64,000 nt of DNA from DASVBE01 sp963770375 (GTDB lineage: Bacteria; Actinomycetota; Actinomycetes; Streptosporangiales; Streptosporangiaceae). The position numbers and the translations under genes are program-made. Below the pieces are notes generated by a model. That model saw nothing but the letters and a program-made list of their open reading frames with translations. It was not told the origin of the DNA and did no database searches. The stretch lies in assembly GCA_963770375.1 (NCBI GenBank), contig CAVYPM010000027.1, positions 62,001 through 126,000 of the forward strand, in the 5' to 3' direction. Shown piece by piece: positions 52,749 through 62,571 of this stretch (its first letter is position 1; each line of letters opens with the position of its first letter).

Positions 52749-54008
52749 GTGATCGGCGCGGACGGCCCCCTCCGGGTGGCCCTGCTGTCCTACCGGAGCA
52801 AGCCGCACTGTGGTGGCCAGGGGATTTACGTCCGCCACCTGTCCCGCGAGCTGACCGCGCTCGGCCATCACGTCGAGGTGTTCTCCGGCCAGCCGTACCC
52901 GGACCTGGAGCCAGGACCGGAGCTGCGCGAGCTGCCCAGCCTGGACCTGTACCGGGAGCCGGACCCGTTCCGCACCCCGGGGCTGCGCGAGTACCGGGAC
53001 TGGATCGACGTGCTCGAGGTCGCGATGATGTGGACCGCGGCCTTCCCCGAGCCGATGACGTTCAGCCTGCGGGCGCTGCGCGCGCTGCGGGCCCGCCGCG
53101 GCGACTTCGACGTGGTGCACGACAACCAGGTGCTGGCCTACGGCATGCTCGGCCTGGGGCGGCTCGGGCTGCCCGTGGTGACCAGCATCCACCACCCGAT
53201 CAGCGTGGACCGGCGGATCGAGCTGGAAGCGGCCAGGGGCCTGTCCCGGCTGTCCAAGCGGCGCTGGTACGGGTTCGTCCGGATGCAGGGCCGGGTGGCC
53301 CGGCGGTGCGGCCCGATCATGACCGGCTCGCAGTCCTCGGCCGACGACATCCTGCGGGACTTCAGGGTCCCCGCGGACCGGGTGCAGGTCGTCCCGCTGG
53401 GCGTGGACACCCGGCTGTTCCACCCCCGGGAAGCGCCCCGGGTGCCGGGCCGGATCCTGGCCGTGGCCAGCGCCGACTCGCCGGTCAAGGGCGTCGGCAC
53501 ACTGCTGCGCGCGGTCAGCAAGCTGGTCACCGAGCGGGACGTGCACCTGATCGTGGTGGGCCGCCCGGCGCCGGGCGGGCCGACCGAGAAGCTGGTCGCC
53601 GAACTGGCCCTGGGGGAGAAGGTCCGCTTCGTCACCGGCATCAGCGACACCGAGCTGGCCGAGCTGGCGGCCAGCGCGGAGATCGCGGTGGTGCCGTCGC
53701 TGTACGAGGGGTTCTCGCTGCCCGCGGTGGAGCATATGGCGTCCGGCACCCCGCTGGTGGCCAGCCGCACCGGTGCGCTGCCCGAGGTGACCGGGGACGC
53801 CGCCCTGCTGGTCGCGCCGGGCGACGAGCAGGAGCTGGCGGCGGCGCTGCGCCGGCTGCACGACACCCCGGCCGAGCGGGACCGGCTGTCCGCCGCCGCG
53901 CTGGACCGGGTCGCGCAGCGGTTCGCCTGGCCGGCCGTGGCGGCGGCGACCGTCGCGCAGTACCGCCAGGCGATCGCGGTGCGCAGTGAAGGAGCCCGGC
54001 CCTGCTGA
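52749..54008 (+). CDS. GT4-family glycosyltransferase
   Basis: A 419-residue GT-B fold glycosyltransferase. The N-domain begins LRVALLSYRSKPHCGGQGIYVRHLSRELTALGHHVEVFSG and includes FDVVHDNQVLAYG. The C-domain has VQVVPLGVDTRLFHP, ILAVASADSPVKGVGTLLRA and the donor-binding PSLYEGFSLPAVEHMASGTPLV with the EX7E pair. The GTG at 52749 lies downstream of GGAGGAGGAGG and matches the family start; upstream in-frame codons lack conservation. It is the first gene of a run with a methyltransferase and a toroid protein, the next gene starting inside its 3' end. The acceptor is unknown. Confidence 0.88.
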   Translation: MIGADGPLRVALLSYRSKPHCGGQGIYVRHLSRELTALGHHVEVFSGQPYPDLEPGPELRELPSLDLYREPDPFRTPGLREYRDWIDVLEVAMMWTAAFPEPMTFSLRALRALRARRGDFDVVHDNQVLAYGMLGLGRLGLPVVTSIHHPISVDRRIELEAARGLSRLSKRRWYGFVRMQGRVARRCGPIMTGSQSSADDILRDFRVPADRVQVVPLGVDTRLFHPREAPRVPGRILAVASADSPVKGVGTLLRAVSKLVTERDVHLIVVGRPAPGGPTEKLVAELALGEKVRFVTGISDTELAELAASAEIAVVPSLYEGFSLPAVEHMASGTPLVASRTGALPEVTGDAALLVAPGDEQELAAALRRLHDTPAERDRLSAAALDRVAQRFAWPAVAAATVAQYRQAIAVRSEGARPC

Positions 54009-54733
54009 CGGTGGATTTCGCCCGCCTGGGGCTCCAGCCGGGCGTGCGGGTCCTTGACCTGGGCTGCGGCGCGGGACGGCACGCGTTCGAGGCGCTCCGC
54101 CGCGGCGCCAGCGTGCTGGCCCTGGACGCGGACGAGGGCGAGCTGAACTCGGTGGCGGCGATGTTCGCGGCCATGCGGGAGGCCGGCGAGGTGCCCCCGG
54201 GCGGGCAGGCCCGGGCGCTGGCCGGCGACGCGACCGCGATGCCGCTGCCGGACGCCAGCGTGGACGTGGTGATCGCGGCCGAGGTACTCGAGCACATCCC
54301 CGCCGACCAGGCGGCGATCGCCGAGATCGCCCGGGTGCTGCGGCCCGGCGGGCTGGCCGCGGTGACCGTGCCCGCGTGGCTGCCGGAGCGGGTCTGCTGG
54401 GCGCTGTCCGCCGACTACCACAACGTGCCCGGCGGGCACGTGCGGATCTTCACCCGCAAGGAGCTGACCGCCAAGCTGGCCCAGGCCGGGCTCGCGCCCG
54501 GCGGCCACCACCACGCGCACGCGCTGCACTCGCCGTACTGGTGGCTCAAGTGCGCGGTCGGCGTCCGCAACGACGATCACCCGCTGGCCCGTGCCTACCA
54601 CCGGATGCTGGTCTGGGACCTGATGCAGCGGCCGGCCCTGACCCAGTGGGCGGACCGCGCGCTGAACCCGCTGATCGGCAAGAGCCTGGTGGTCTACGCC
54701 GCCAAGCCGGAGGAGGCGCATGCCAGCGGGTGA
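54002..54733 (+). CDS. class I SAM-dependent methyltransferase
   Basis: A 243-residue methyltransferase. The SAM-binding core is VRVLDLGCGAGRHAFEALRRG, then VLALDADEGEL, AMPLPDASVDVVIAAEVLEHI and EIARVLRPGGLAAVTVPAW. The N-terminus LLTVDFARLGLQPG is that of a conserved actinobacterial family found next to GT4 genes. The start is taken as the CTG at 54002, because GAAGGAG lies exactly seven bases upstream and the family begins there; the first GTG at 54011 is too far from it. It overlaps the glycosyltransferase stop and the next start. The substrate is unknown, presumably the product of the neighbouring glycosyltransferase. Confidence 0.85.
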   Translation: MLTVDFARLGLQPGVRVLDLGCGAGRHAFEALRRGASVLALDADEGELNSVAAMFAAMREAGEVPPGGQARALAGDATAMPLPDASVDVVIAAEVLEHIPADQAAIAEIARVLRPGGLAAVTVPAWLPERVCWALSADYHNVPGGHVRIFTRKELTAKLAQAGLAPGGHHHAHALHSPYWWLKCAVGVRNDDHPLARAYHRMLVWDLMQRPALTQWADRALNPLIGKSLVVYAAKPEEAHASG

Positions 54734-55955
54734 CGCCCGGCCCGCCATCGGCGGCATCCTGACCGCCGAGCAGATCGTGGCCACCGGCGCCAGCATCGCC
54801 GCGGTCCAGCAGCGGGACGGGGCCATCGGCTGGCCGGACGGGCACATCGACGCGTGGAACCACACCGAGTGCGCGATGGCGCTGTCGGTGTGCGGGCTGC
54901 GCGCCGAGGCGCGGGCCGCCTACCGGTGGCTGGCCGCGGCGCAGCGGCCCGACGGGTCCTGGCCCAAGGCCACCGTGGCCGGGATGGTGACCGACCCGGC
55001 CGGCGAGAGCAACCAGGCCGCCTACCCGGCCGTCGGGGTGTGGCACGAGCTGCTGGTCACCGGCGACGACGCGTTCGCCGCGGCGATGTGGCCGGTGGTG
55101 CGGCGGGCGGCCGGGTTCGTGCTCGGCCTGCAGACCGCCCGCGGCGAGCTGGCCTGGCAGCGGACCGCCGACGGCACCGCGGCCAGCTATGCGCTGCTGA
55201 CCGGGTCGGCCAGCGCCTACCAGGGGCTGCGCTGCGCGATCGCGCTGGCGGAGTACCTGGGCGAGCCGCAGCCGGACTGGGAGCTGGCCGCGGACCTGCT
55301 CGGCCGGGTGGTGGCCGGGGAGCCGGGCGCGTTCGCGGACAAGAGCCGGTTCTCGATGGACTGGTACTACCCGGTGCTGGCCGGGCCGGTCCGCGGGGCG
55401 GCCGCGGACCAGCGGCTGGCGGAGGGCTGGGCCACGTTCGTGATGCCCGGCCTGGGCGTGCGGTGCGTGTCCGACGAGCCGTGGGTGACCGGCGCGGAAA
55501 CCGCCGAGCTGGCGATGGCGCTGGACGCGACCGGGAACACCGACCGGGCCCTGGCCCTGCTGGCCGACGTGCAGCACCTGCGGTATCAGGACGGGTCGTA
55601 CTGGACCGGCTGGCAGTTCGCCAACGGCGCGCACTACCCGGCCGAGCGCAGCGCGTGGACCGCGGCGGCGATGATCCTGGCCGCCGACGCGCTGTCCGGC
55701 ACCACCGGCGGATCCGGCCTGTTCCGCGAGGTGGCCCCGCGGCTGCTAGCCGCTCGCTGCGGGCCGCTGGCGAGGCCTGCCTGGCCGCCGCGCTGCTGGC
55801 GCTCCTCGTCGCGCCGCGTCGCTCGTTCCGGAAAACAGCGCCGCGGCCCGTCCGGAGCGAGGACGGCAGGCAGCGCCTCTAGGCGGCCCACAGCGCGCGG
55901 CTGGCCAGCGTCCGCTCGAGCACCCGTAGCGACCCGACGTGGCGGACCTCGGTGA
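54720..55955 (+). CDS. prenyltransferase/squalene-cyclase-like alpha/alpha toroid protein
   Basis: A protein of the terpenoid cyclase/prenyltransferase toroid fold, also seen in non-enzymatic members. Repeated helical pairs with QRPDGSWPKATVAG, QTARGELAWQ and RYQDGSYWTGWQFANG resemble the QW-type repeats. No DDxxD or DxDD motif is seen, so a cyclase role is doubtful. It is translationally overlapped with the methyltransferase (ATG at 54720). The recognisable protein ends at about residue 342 (GLFREVAPRLL, near 55745); the remaining 70 residues are translated from the dispersed repeat and are Arg, Ser and Pro rich. The repeat may thus have replaced the native stop. Confidence 0.72.
   Translation: MPAGDARPAIGGILTAEQIVATGASIAAVQQRDGAIGWPDGHIDAWNHTECAMALSVCGLRAEARAAYRWLAAAQRPDGSWPKATVAGMVTDPAGESNQAAYPAVGVWHELLVTGDDAFAAAMWPVVRRAAGFVLGLQTARGELAWQRTADGTAASYALLTGSASAYQGLRCAIALAEYLGEPQPDWELAADLLGRVVAGEPGAFADKSRFSMDWYYPVLAGPVRGAAADQRLAEGWATFVMPGLGVRCVSDEPWVTGAETAELAMALDATGNTDRALALLADVQHLRYQDGSYWTGWQFANGAHYPAERSAWTAAAMILAADALSGTTGGSGLFREVAPRLLAARCGPLARPAWPPRCWRSSSRRVARSGKQRRGPSGARTAGSASRRPTARGWPASARAPVATRRGGPR
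55743..55898. repeat. dispersed repeat, copy B
   Basis: This matches copy A at 12829-12996 in block order, including CTGCTAGCCGCTCGCT at the left end and GGAAAACAGCGCCGCGGCCC towards the right. It supplies the 3' end of the toroid gene and overlaps the last codons and TAG stop of the convergent methyltransferase gene. No transposase is linked to it. Confidence 0.7.
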
Positions 55956-56535
55956 ACGCGCCCGAGGCCAGCGCCCGCTGGTAGATCACGAACGGCGGGC
56001 GGCCGCCGTCGGCCGGGTTGGGGAACACGTCGTGGATGGCCAGCGCCCCGCCCACGGCCAGCCACGGGACCCAGCCGGCGTAGTCGGCGTCGGCCGCGGC
56101 CTGGGTGTGGCCGCCGTCGATGAACAGCATGCCGAGCGGTGCCCGCCACAGCGCGGATACCGCCGCGGACGGCCCGACGATGGCGATGACCTGGTCCTCC
56201 AGCCCGGACGCGGCCAGCGTCGCGCGGAAGTGCGGCAGCGTGTCCAGCCGCCCGGTGGCCGGGTCGACCAGCGACGTGTCGTGGTACTCCCAGCCCGGCT
56301 GGTTCTCCTCAGAACCGTGGTGGTGGTCCACGGTGATCACCTGCTGCCCGGCCGCCCGGGCCGCGGCGGCCAGGTAGATCGTGGACTTGCCGCAGTAGGT
56401 GCCGATCTCCGCGATCGGCCCGGCCCCGGCGTAGGCCGCGGCGGTCTCGAACAGCGCCTCGCCCTCGGCGGGCGGCATGAACCCCTTGGCCGCCTCGGCC
56501 GCGGCGCGGATGCCCGGCGGCAGCTCAGCTCGCAT
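55879..56535 (-). CDS. class I SAM-dependent methyltransferase (Methyltransf_24-like)
   Basis: A 218-residue methyltransferase with IAEIGTYCGKSTIYLAAAARA (SAM-binding turn), VITVDHHHGSEENQPGWEYH (acidic residue plus His-rich metal-like loop), APLGMLFIDGGHTQAAAD (Asp-Gly-Gly) and ALAIHDVFPNPADGG. The pattern resembles metal-dependent O-methyltransferases and the sugar methyltransferase family. The ATG at 56535 has TAGGGT seven bases upstream, a leaderless-type promoter, and diverges from the nitrilase gene. Its final residues and TAG lie within the dispersed repeat. Context suggests methylation of the product made by the adjacent glycosyltransferase cluster. Confidence 0.85.
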   Translation of the reverse strand: MRAELPPGIRAAAEAAKGFMPPAEGEALFETAAAYAGAGPIAEIGTYCGKSTIYLAAAARAAGQQVITVDHHHGSEENQPGWEYHDTSLVDPATGRLDTLPHFRATLAASGLEDQVIAIVGPSAAVSALWRAPLGMLFIDGGHTQAAADADYAGWVPWLAVGGALAIHDVFPNPADGGRPPFVIYQRALASGAFTEVRHVGSLRVLERTLASRALWAA

Positions 56536-56572
56536 GCTCGCGACCCTAGCGGTGCCGGGTTAGGCTGCGGGC
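56536..56572. promoter_or_regulatory. 37-bp divergent leaderless-type promoter pair
   Basis: TAGGGT (minus strand, 56543-56548) lies seven bases before the methyltransferase ATG, and TAGGCT (plus strand, 56561-56566) lies six bases before the nitrilase ATG. The whole space between the two starts is only 37 bp, too short for two leaders with ribosome sites. Confidence 0.55.
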
Positions 56573-57388
56573 ATGCAGGTCGCACTGTGTCAGCTGCCGA
56601 TCAACTCGGACAAAGAAGTCAACCTGGGCCGGGTCAGGGACGCGCTCAAGGAGGCCGCCGCAGCCGGGGCCGAGCTCGCGGTGTTCCCCGAGGCCACGAT
56701 GATCAGGTTCGGCCGGGACCTGCGCGCCGCGGCCGAGCCGCTGGACGGCCCGTTCTGCCACGGCCTCCAGCACGCGGCCGCGGGCACCGGGGTGGCCCTG
56801 GTCGCGGGCGTGTTCGAGCCCGCGCCTGACGGCCGGGTCTACAACACCGCGTTCGCCTGCGACGCGAACGGCGAGCCGGTCGCCGCCTACCGCAAGATCC
56901 ACCTGTACGACGCGCTCGGCCAGCGTGAGTCCGAACTGGTCGCGCCCGGCGGCGAGCCCGTCATCGTGCCCCTGGCCGGGCTCCGGGTCGGCCTGCTGAC
57001 CTGCTACGACGTCCGGTTCCCCGAGCTGTCCCGGGCCCTGGCCGCGGGCGGCGCGGACCTTCTCGTGCTGCCCGCCGCGTGGGCGCCGGGGCTGTTCAAG
57101 GAAGAGCACTGGGTCACGCTGGTCCGCGCCCGGGCGATCGAGAACACGATCTGGGTGGCCGCCGCCGGGCAGGTGCCCGACCCGGCCGACCCGGACCCCG
57201 GCGTGCCCACCGGCGTCGGCCGCAGCATGCTGGTCGACCCCATGGGCACCGTCCGGATGGACCTCGGGCCCGGCCCCGGCGTCGCCGCCGCCCCGGTCGA
57301 CCCGGCGCTGACCGCCCGGGTCCGCGCCGTGCTGCCGAGCCTCGCCAACCGGCGCGACGACGTCTTCGGCGAGGTCAGGAAGCTCTGA
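56573..57388 (+). CDS. nitrilase-family carbon-nitrogen hydrolase (omega-amidase-like)
   Basis: A 271-residue carbon-nitrogen hydrolase. The catalytic triad is visible: Glu in LAVFPEATMIRFG, Lys in YRKIHLYDALG and Cys in LLTCYDVRFPELSR. The FPEAT, KIHLYD and CYDVRFPE motifs are closest to the Nit1/Nit2 and deaminated-glutathione amidase group, but the physiological amide is unknown. The ATG at 56573 has no ribosome site and a TAGGCT -10-like element six bases before it. The C-terminus LPSLANRRDDVFGEVRKL is typical of actinobacterial members. Confidence 0.9.
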   Translation: MQVALCQLPINSDKEVNLGRVRDALKEAAAAGAELAVFPEATMIRFGRDLRAAAEPLDGPFCHGLQHAAAGTGVALVAGVFEPAPDGRVYNTAFACDANGEPVAAYRKIHLYDALGQRESELVAPGGEPVIVPLAGLRVGLLTCYDVRFPELSRALAAGGADLLVLPAAWAPGLFKEEHWVTLVRARAIENTIWVAAAGQVPDPADPDPGVPTGVGRSMLVDPMGTVRMDLGPGPGVAAAPVDPALTARVRAVLPSLANRRDDVFGEVRKL

Positions 57389-57676
57389 TAGCGCCGCGGG
57401 GGCACTGGCCGCCCGGCCGGACTCCATCCGTTCCCGCACCTCACGGACCGAGTAGGGACCGGTGGCACTGGTGCTTCCCGGGTCACATAGGCCACAGTGC
57501 AGGAATACAGCACACCGGGCCGGAAACGTCCCCCGCGGCGCGAACACGCCGGCCCGGATGTGCCGGAAATACCGCCGAGATGCGCTTTACGCTGGGCTTA
57601 TCACACCTTGCGGATAGTCGCCAGGTTTTGGTAACACATGGTTTTGTCGGCCTGCGGGGCCGGGAAGGGGAGGGTG

Positions 57677-58621
57677 ATGCCGCTCACGCCCCCGTCGCTG
57701 GCCGCCAATTACACCGGGGGGTATGTCCGCCAGCAGAGTGCCTTCACCGGCCGGGTCAGCGCCGATGGGTCCACGCGCTATCCGGCCGAGCCCGGGCGCT
57801 ACCAGCTGTACGCCTCGCTGGCCTGCCCGTGGTCGCAGCGCGCCGTGATCGTCCGGCGCCTGCTTGGCCTGGAGCAGGTGATCGGGCTGACCCTGGCCGA
57901 TCCGGTCACCAGCGAGCACGGCTGGCGCTTCCCGGCCGCCGACGGCGGCCGGGACCATGTCACCGGGGCCTCCTTCGTGGCCGAGCTGTACCACGCCACC
58001 GACCCGGGCTACGGCGGCTGGTGCACGCTGCCCCTCCTGTGGGACACCAGAACCGGCCAGATCGTCAGCAACGACGCGGCACAGATCACCGTGATGCTGG
58101 AGACCGCGTTCGCCGGCTTCCACCGGCCGGGCTCGCCGGACCTGTACCCGCCGGCCCAGCGCCGGGAGATCGAGGCGGTCAGCGCCCTGGTGTTCAGCAC
58201 GGTCAACAACGGCGTGTACAAGGCCGGGCTGGCCGCCACCCAGGCGCAGTACGAGGAGGCCTTCGACGCGCTGTTCACCACGCTGGCCGCGCTGGAGGAG
58301 CGGCTGTCCCGGCGCCGGTTCCTGCTCGGCGGCCAGCCCACCGAGGCCGACATCCGGCTGTACCCCACGCTGGCCCGGTTCGACGCGGTTTACTACCTCC
58401 ATTTCAAGTGCAATTTGCGCCGCCTGGTCGATTATCAGTCGCTGTGGGGGTACGCCCGGGATCTGTTCCAGCGGCCGGGTTTCGGGGAAACCACGGACTT
58501 CGGCCAGATCAAGCGGCATTACTACCAGTCACAGACCTGGATCAACCCGTCCAGGATCGTGCCCAAAGGGCCTTTTGTCAGCTGGCTGGAGCCGCACGGC
58601 AGGGACCGTCTTTCGGGCTGA
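57677..58621 (+). CDS. glutathionyl-hydroquinone reductase-type GST (ECM4/YqjG family)
   Basis: A 314-residue omega-like glutathione transferase that reduces thiol-hydroquinone adducts. The active-site Cys is in YASLACPWSQRAVIVRRLLGL (the CPWxxR motif). Further motifs are WCTLPLLWDT, FSTVNNGVYKAGLAATQAQYEEAF, LGGQPTEADIRLYPTLARFD and HFKCNLRRLVDYQSLWGYARDLFQ. Actinobacteria usually make mycothiol instead of glutathione, so the natural substrate may be mycothiolyl-hydroquinones. The ATG at 57677 follows GGAAGGGGAGGG; a GTG three bases earlier is possible. About 288 bp of non-coding DNA precede it, holding no gene that I can recognise. Confidence 0.9.
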   Translation: MPLTPPSLAANYTGGYVRQQSAFTGRVSADGSTRYPAEPGRYQLYASLACPWSQRAVIVRRLLGLEQVIGLTLADPVTSEHGWRFPAADGGRDHVTGASFVAELYHATDPGYGGWCTLPLLWDTRTGQIVSNDAAQITVMLETAFAGFHRPGSPDLYPPAQRREIEAVSALVFSTVNNGVYKAGLAATQAQYEEAFDALFTTLAALEERLSRRRFLLGGQPTEADIRLYPTLARFDAVYYLHFKCNLRRLVDYQSLWGYARDLFQRPGFGETTDFGQIKRHYYQSQTWINPSRIVPKGPFVSWLEPHGRDRLSG

Positions 58622-58718
58622 AGCCGCTGCCGGGTAAGGCTGAGGCCGGGCCCGCCGCCAGGTAGCCTAAGGGGCGGAACTGACAGCTCATCAAACATCG
58701 GAAGAGGGCGATTACGCC

Positions 58719-61700
58719 GTGTCTTCTGAGTCTCCGCGCACGCCCGCGGATCTCACGTTGCAGGCAAACGGGCACGCTGCGCAGGCTTCGGCCGGCCAGG
58801 GCGACGACGAGCGGGCGGCCGCGGACCGCCGGCCCCCGCCGCAGCGCGGTCACGATCAGGCGGGCACCGATTTCGGGCCCAATCAGTGGCTGGTCGATGA
58901 GCTGTACCAGAGGTATCAGAGCGACCCTGGGTCCGTCGATAGGGCCTGGTGGAATTTCTTCGCCGACTACCAGCCCTCCCCCGCCGACCCCGGGCCCGCC
59001 CAGAAGGCGCCCGCGGCGCCAGCCACGCCGGCCCCGGTCCCGTCCGCGGACGGGACCGCACCGCCACCCGCCGCGCCGGCGCGCCCCGCGGGCCCGGCCG
59101 CACCGCCGGCCGCCGCGGCGCCCGGCACGGTCGCCCCGCCGCCCGGCACGGTCGCCCCGCCGCCCGGCGCCCACGAGGCCAGGCTGCGCGGCACGGCCGC
59201 GCGGACCGCGCAGAACATGACGGCCAGCCTGTCCGTGCCTACCGCGACCAGCGTCCGCGCGATGCCGGCCAAGCTGCTGATCGACAACCGCATCGTGATC
59301 AACAACCACCTCAGCCGCGGCCGCGGCGGCAAGGTGTCGTTCACTCACCTGATCGGCTACGCGGTGGTCCGCGCGCTGGCGTCGGCCCCGGAGATGAACT
59401 ACTCCTACGCCGAGGCCGACGGCAAGCCGGTGCTGGTCCAGCCCGAGCACGTCAACCTGGGCCTGGCCATCGACACCCGCAAGGCCGACGGGACCCGCCA
59501 GCTGCTGGTGCCGAACATCAAGGCCGCCGAGGCGATGGACTTCCGCCAGTTCTGGATGGCTTACGAGGACGTGGTCCGCAAGGCCCGGTCCGGCAAGCTG
59601 ACCGTGGACGACTTCGCGGGCACCACGATCAGCCTGACGAACCCGGGCACGATCGGCACCGAGCACTCGGTGCCGCGGCTGATGCCCGGCCAGGGCACGA
59701 TCGTCGGCGTCGGCGCGATGGAGTACCCGGCCGCCTACCAGGGCGCGTCCGCGGAGACCATGGCCCGGCTGGCGATCGGCAAGACCATCACGCTGACCTC
59801 CACCTACGACCACCGGATCATCCAGGGCGCGCAGTCCGGCGACTTCCTGCGGCTGATCCACCGGCTGCTGCTCGGCGAGGACGCGTTCTACGACAGCGTG
59901 TTCGGCGCGCTGCGCATCCCGTACGAGCCGATCCGCTGGGTCCAGGACATCCCGGCCGGCCACGAGGACGACCTGAGCAAGGCCGCCCGGGTGCACGAGC
60001 TGATCCACGCCTACCGGGTCCGCGGCCACCTGATGGCCGACACCGACCCGCTGGAGTACCGCCAGCGGCGGCACCCGGACCTGGACATCAGGGAGCACGG
60101 GCTGACCCTGTGGGACCTGGACCGGGAGTTCGCCACCGGCGGCTTCGGCGGCTCGCCGCGGATGAAGCTGCGGGAGATCCTCGGCGTGCTGCGCGACTCC
60201 TACTGCCGCACGGTCGGCATCGAGTACATGCACATGCAGAACCCGCAGGAGCGGGCCTGGCTGCAGGAGCGGGTGGAGCGGCCGCACGGCCGCGCCGCGC
60301 ACGACGACCAGATCCGGATCCTGTCCCGGCTGAACGTGGCCGAGGCCTTCGAGCAGTTCCTGCAGACCAAGTTCGTCGGCCAGCGGCGGTTCTCGCTGGA
60401 GGGCGCCGAGTCGCTGATCCCGCTGCTGGACGCGGTGCTGACCGAGGCCGCGCGGGAGCAGATGGACGAGGCCGTGCTCGGCATGGCGCACCGCGGCCGG
60501 CTGAACGTGCTGGCCAACATCGTCGGCAAGTCCTACGCGCAGATCTTCGCCGAGTTCGAGGGCAATCTGGACCCGGCCTCCACGCACGGCTCCGGGGATG
60601 TCAAGTACCACCTGGGCGCCGAAGGAACCTACAACGGCGGCCAGGGCCAGACGATCAGGACCTCGCTGGTGGCCAACCCGAGCCACCTGGAGGCGGTCGA
60701 CCCGGTGGCCGAGGGCGTGGTCCGGGCCAAGCAGGACATCATCGACACCGGCGAGGCCGGCTTCACCGTGCTGGCCGTGCTGATCCACGGCGACGCCGCG
60801 TTCGCCGGGCAGGGCGTGGTCGCGGAGACCCTGGAGCTGTCCCAGCTGCGCGGCTACCGCACCGGCGGCACCGTGCACATCATCGTGAACAACCAGGTCG
60901 GCTTCACCACCGCGCCCGAGTCGTCGCGGTCCAGCGTGTACTCCACCGACGTGGCCCGGATGATCCAGGCGCCGATCTTCCACGTCAACGGCGACGACCC
61001 AGAAGCCGTGGTCCGGGTCGGCCGGCTGGCCTTCGCCTACCGGCAGACGTTCAAGAAGGACGTCGTCATCGACATGGTCTGCTACCGGCGGCGCGGCCAC
61101 AACGAGGCGGACAACCCCTCGTTCACCCAGCCGCTGATGTACGACCTCATCGACGCCAAGCGGTCCACCCGCAAGCTGTACACCGAGGCGCTGATCGGCC
61201 GCGGCGACATCACGATGGACGAGGCCGAGCAGGCGCTCCGCGACTATCAGCTGGAGCTGGAGCGGGTCTTCACCGAGACCAGGGACGCGGCCGGCCAGCC
61301 GGCCCAGCCCGGCTCGCTGGTCCGGCCGGCGCTCGCCCCCGAGGCGCGCGAGCCCGCCGGGCACGAGGACGTCGCCACCGCGACGACCGAGGAGAACATC
61401 AAGCTCATCATCGACACCCAGCAGAACTTCCCGGCCGGGTTCGCCCCGCACCCGCGGCTGCTGCCGCAGATCCAGCGCCGGGCCACGATGGTCGCCCAGG
61501 ACGCGATCGACTGGGCGACCGGTGAGCTGATCGCGTTCGGCTCGGTGCTGATCGACGGCACGTCGGTCCGGCTGTCCGGCCAGGACAGCCGCCGCGGCAC
61601 GTTCGGCCAGCGGCACGCGGTGATCGTGGACCGGCACACCGGCGCCGAGCACACCCCGCTGCGGGCCTTCAACGGGCCGTCCAGCCGGTTCCACGTATAC

Positions 61701-62569
61701 GACTCGCCGCTGTCTGAGTTCGCCGCGGTGGGCTTCGAGTACGGCTACTCGGTGGCCAGGCCGGACGCGCTGGTCCTCTGGGAGGCCCAGTTCGGCGACT
61801 TCATCAACGGCGCCCAGACGATCGTGGACGAGTTCATCAGCTCCGGCGAGCAGAAGTGGGGCCAGCGGTCCCGGGTCGTGATGCTGCTGCCGCACGGCTA
61901 CGAGGGCCAGGGCCCGGACCACTCCTCGGCCCGGATCGAGCGGTTCCTCGGCCTGTGCGCGCAGGACAACATGACCGTGGCCCTGCCGACCACCCCGGCC
62001 AACTACTTCCACCTGCTGCGCTGGCAGGCGCTGACGCCGCGGATCAAGCCGCTGATCGTGTTCACCCCGAAGTCGATGCTGCGGCTTAAGACGGCCACCT
62101 CGCCGGTGTCCGCGTTCACCACCGGGGTGTTCCGGCCGGTGCTCGGCGAGGGCCCGGGCATCGACGAGGGCGCGGTCCGGCGGATCCTGCTGTGCTCCGG
62201 CAAGGTCTACTACGACCTGGCCGAGCGGCGGGCTAAGTCCGGCCGCACCGATGTTGCGGTGGTCCGGCTTGAGCGGCTGTACCCGCTGCCCGCCGAGGAG
62301 CTCGAGGCCGAGCTGTCCCGCTACCCGGCCGGCGCCGAGCTGCGCTGGGTCCAGGAGGAGCCGGCCAACATGGGCGGCTGGCCGTACATGGCGCTGCGGC
62401 TGCCCGACCTGCTCGGCCGGCCGATCCAGCTGAACTCGCTCCCGGCCAGCTCGGCGCCGGCCGGCGGCTCGGCCAAGAAGCACGCCGTCCAGCACGCGGC
62501 GCTGATCGCCGCGGCGCTCGGCGACGCGGCCCGGACGCGGGCGACGGCGAGCCGGGCGGGGGCCGGTAG
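58719..62569 (+). CDS. kgd: multifunctional 2-oxoglutarate metabolism enzyme (2-oxoglutarate decarboxylase/dehydrogenase E1-E2)
   Basis: The actinobacterial fusion of the E2-like acyltransferase and E1 component of 2-oxoglutarate dehydrogenase (about 1280 residues). It starts at the GTG at 58719, after GAAGAGGG. The N-terminal helix is NQWLVDELYQRYQSDPGSVDR; a Pro-Ala linker with APPPGTV repeats follows; then the E2-like part (TSVRAMPAKLLIDNRIVINN, STYDHRIIQGAQSGDFL) and the E1 part with LGMAHRGRLNVLANIVGKSY, VNNQVGFTTAPE and LLPHGYEGQGPDHSS. The frame does not end where the family does: after AALIAAALGDAA it stays open to 63746. A TAG at 62567, one frame away and just ahead of DUF6104, is the likely native stop. 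The end given here is therefore tentative. Confidence 0.88.
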
Positions 62570-62571
62570 CG

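Noticed and set aside
57389..57676. A small gene or promoter in the 288 bp before the GST
   Set aside because: No ORF with a ribosome site and coding character was seen, and candidate -35/-10 pairs were too weak to report.
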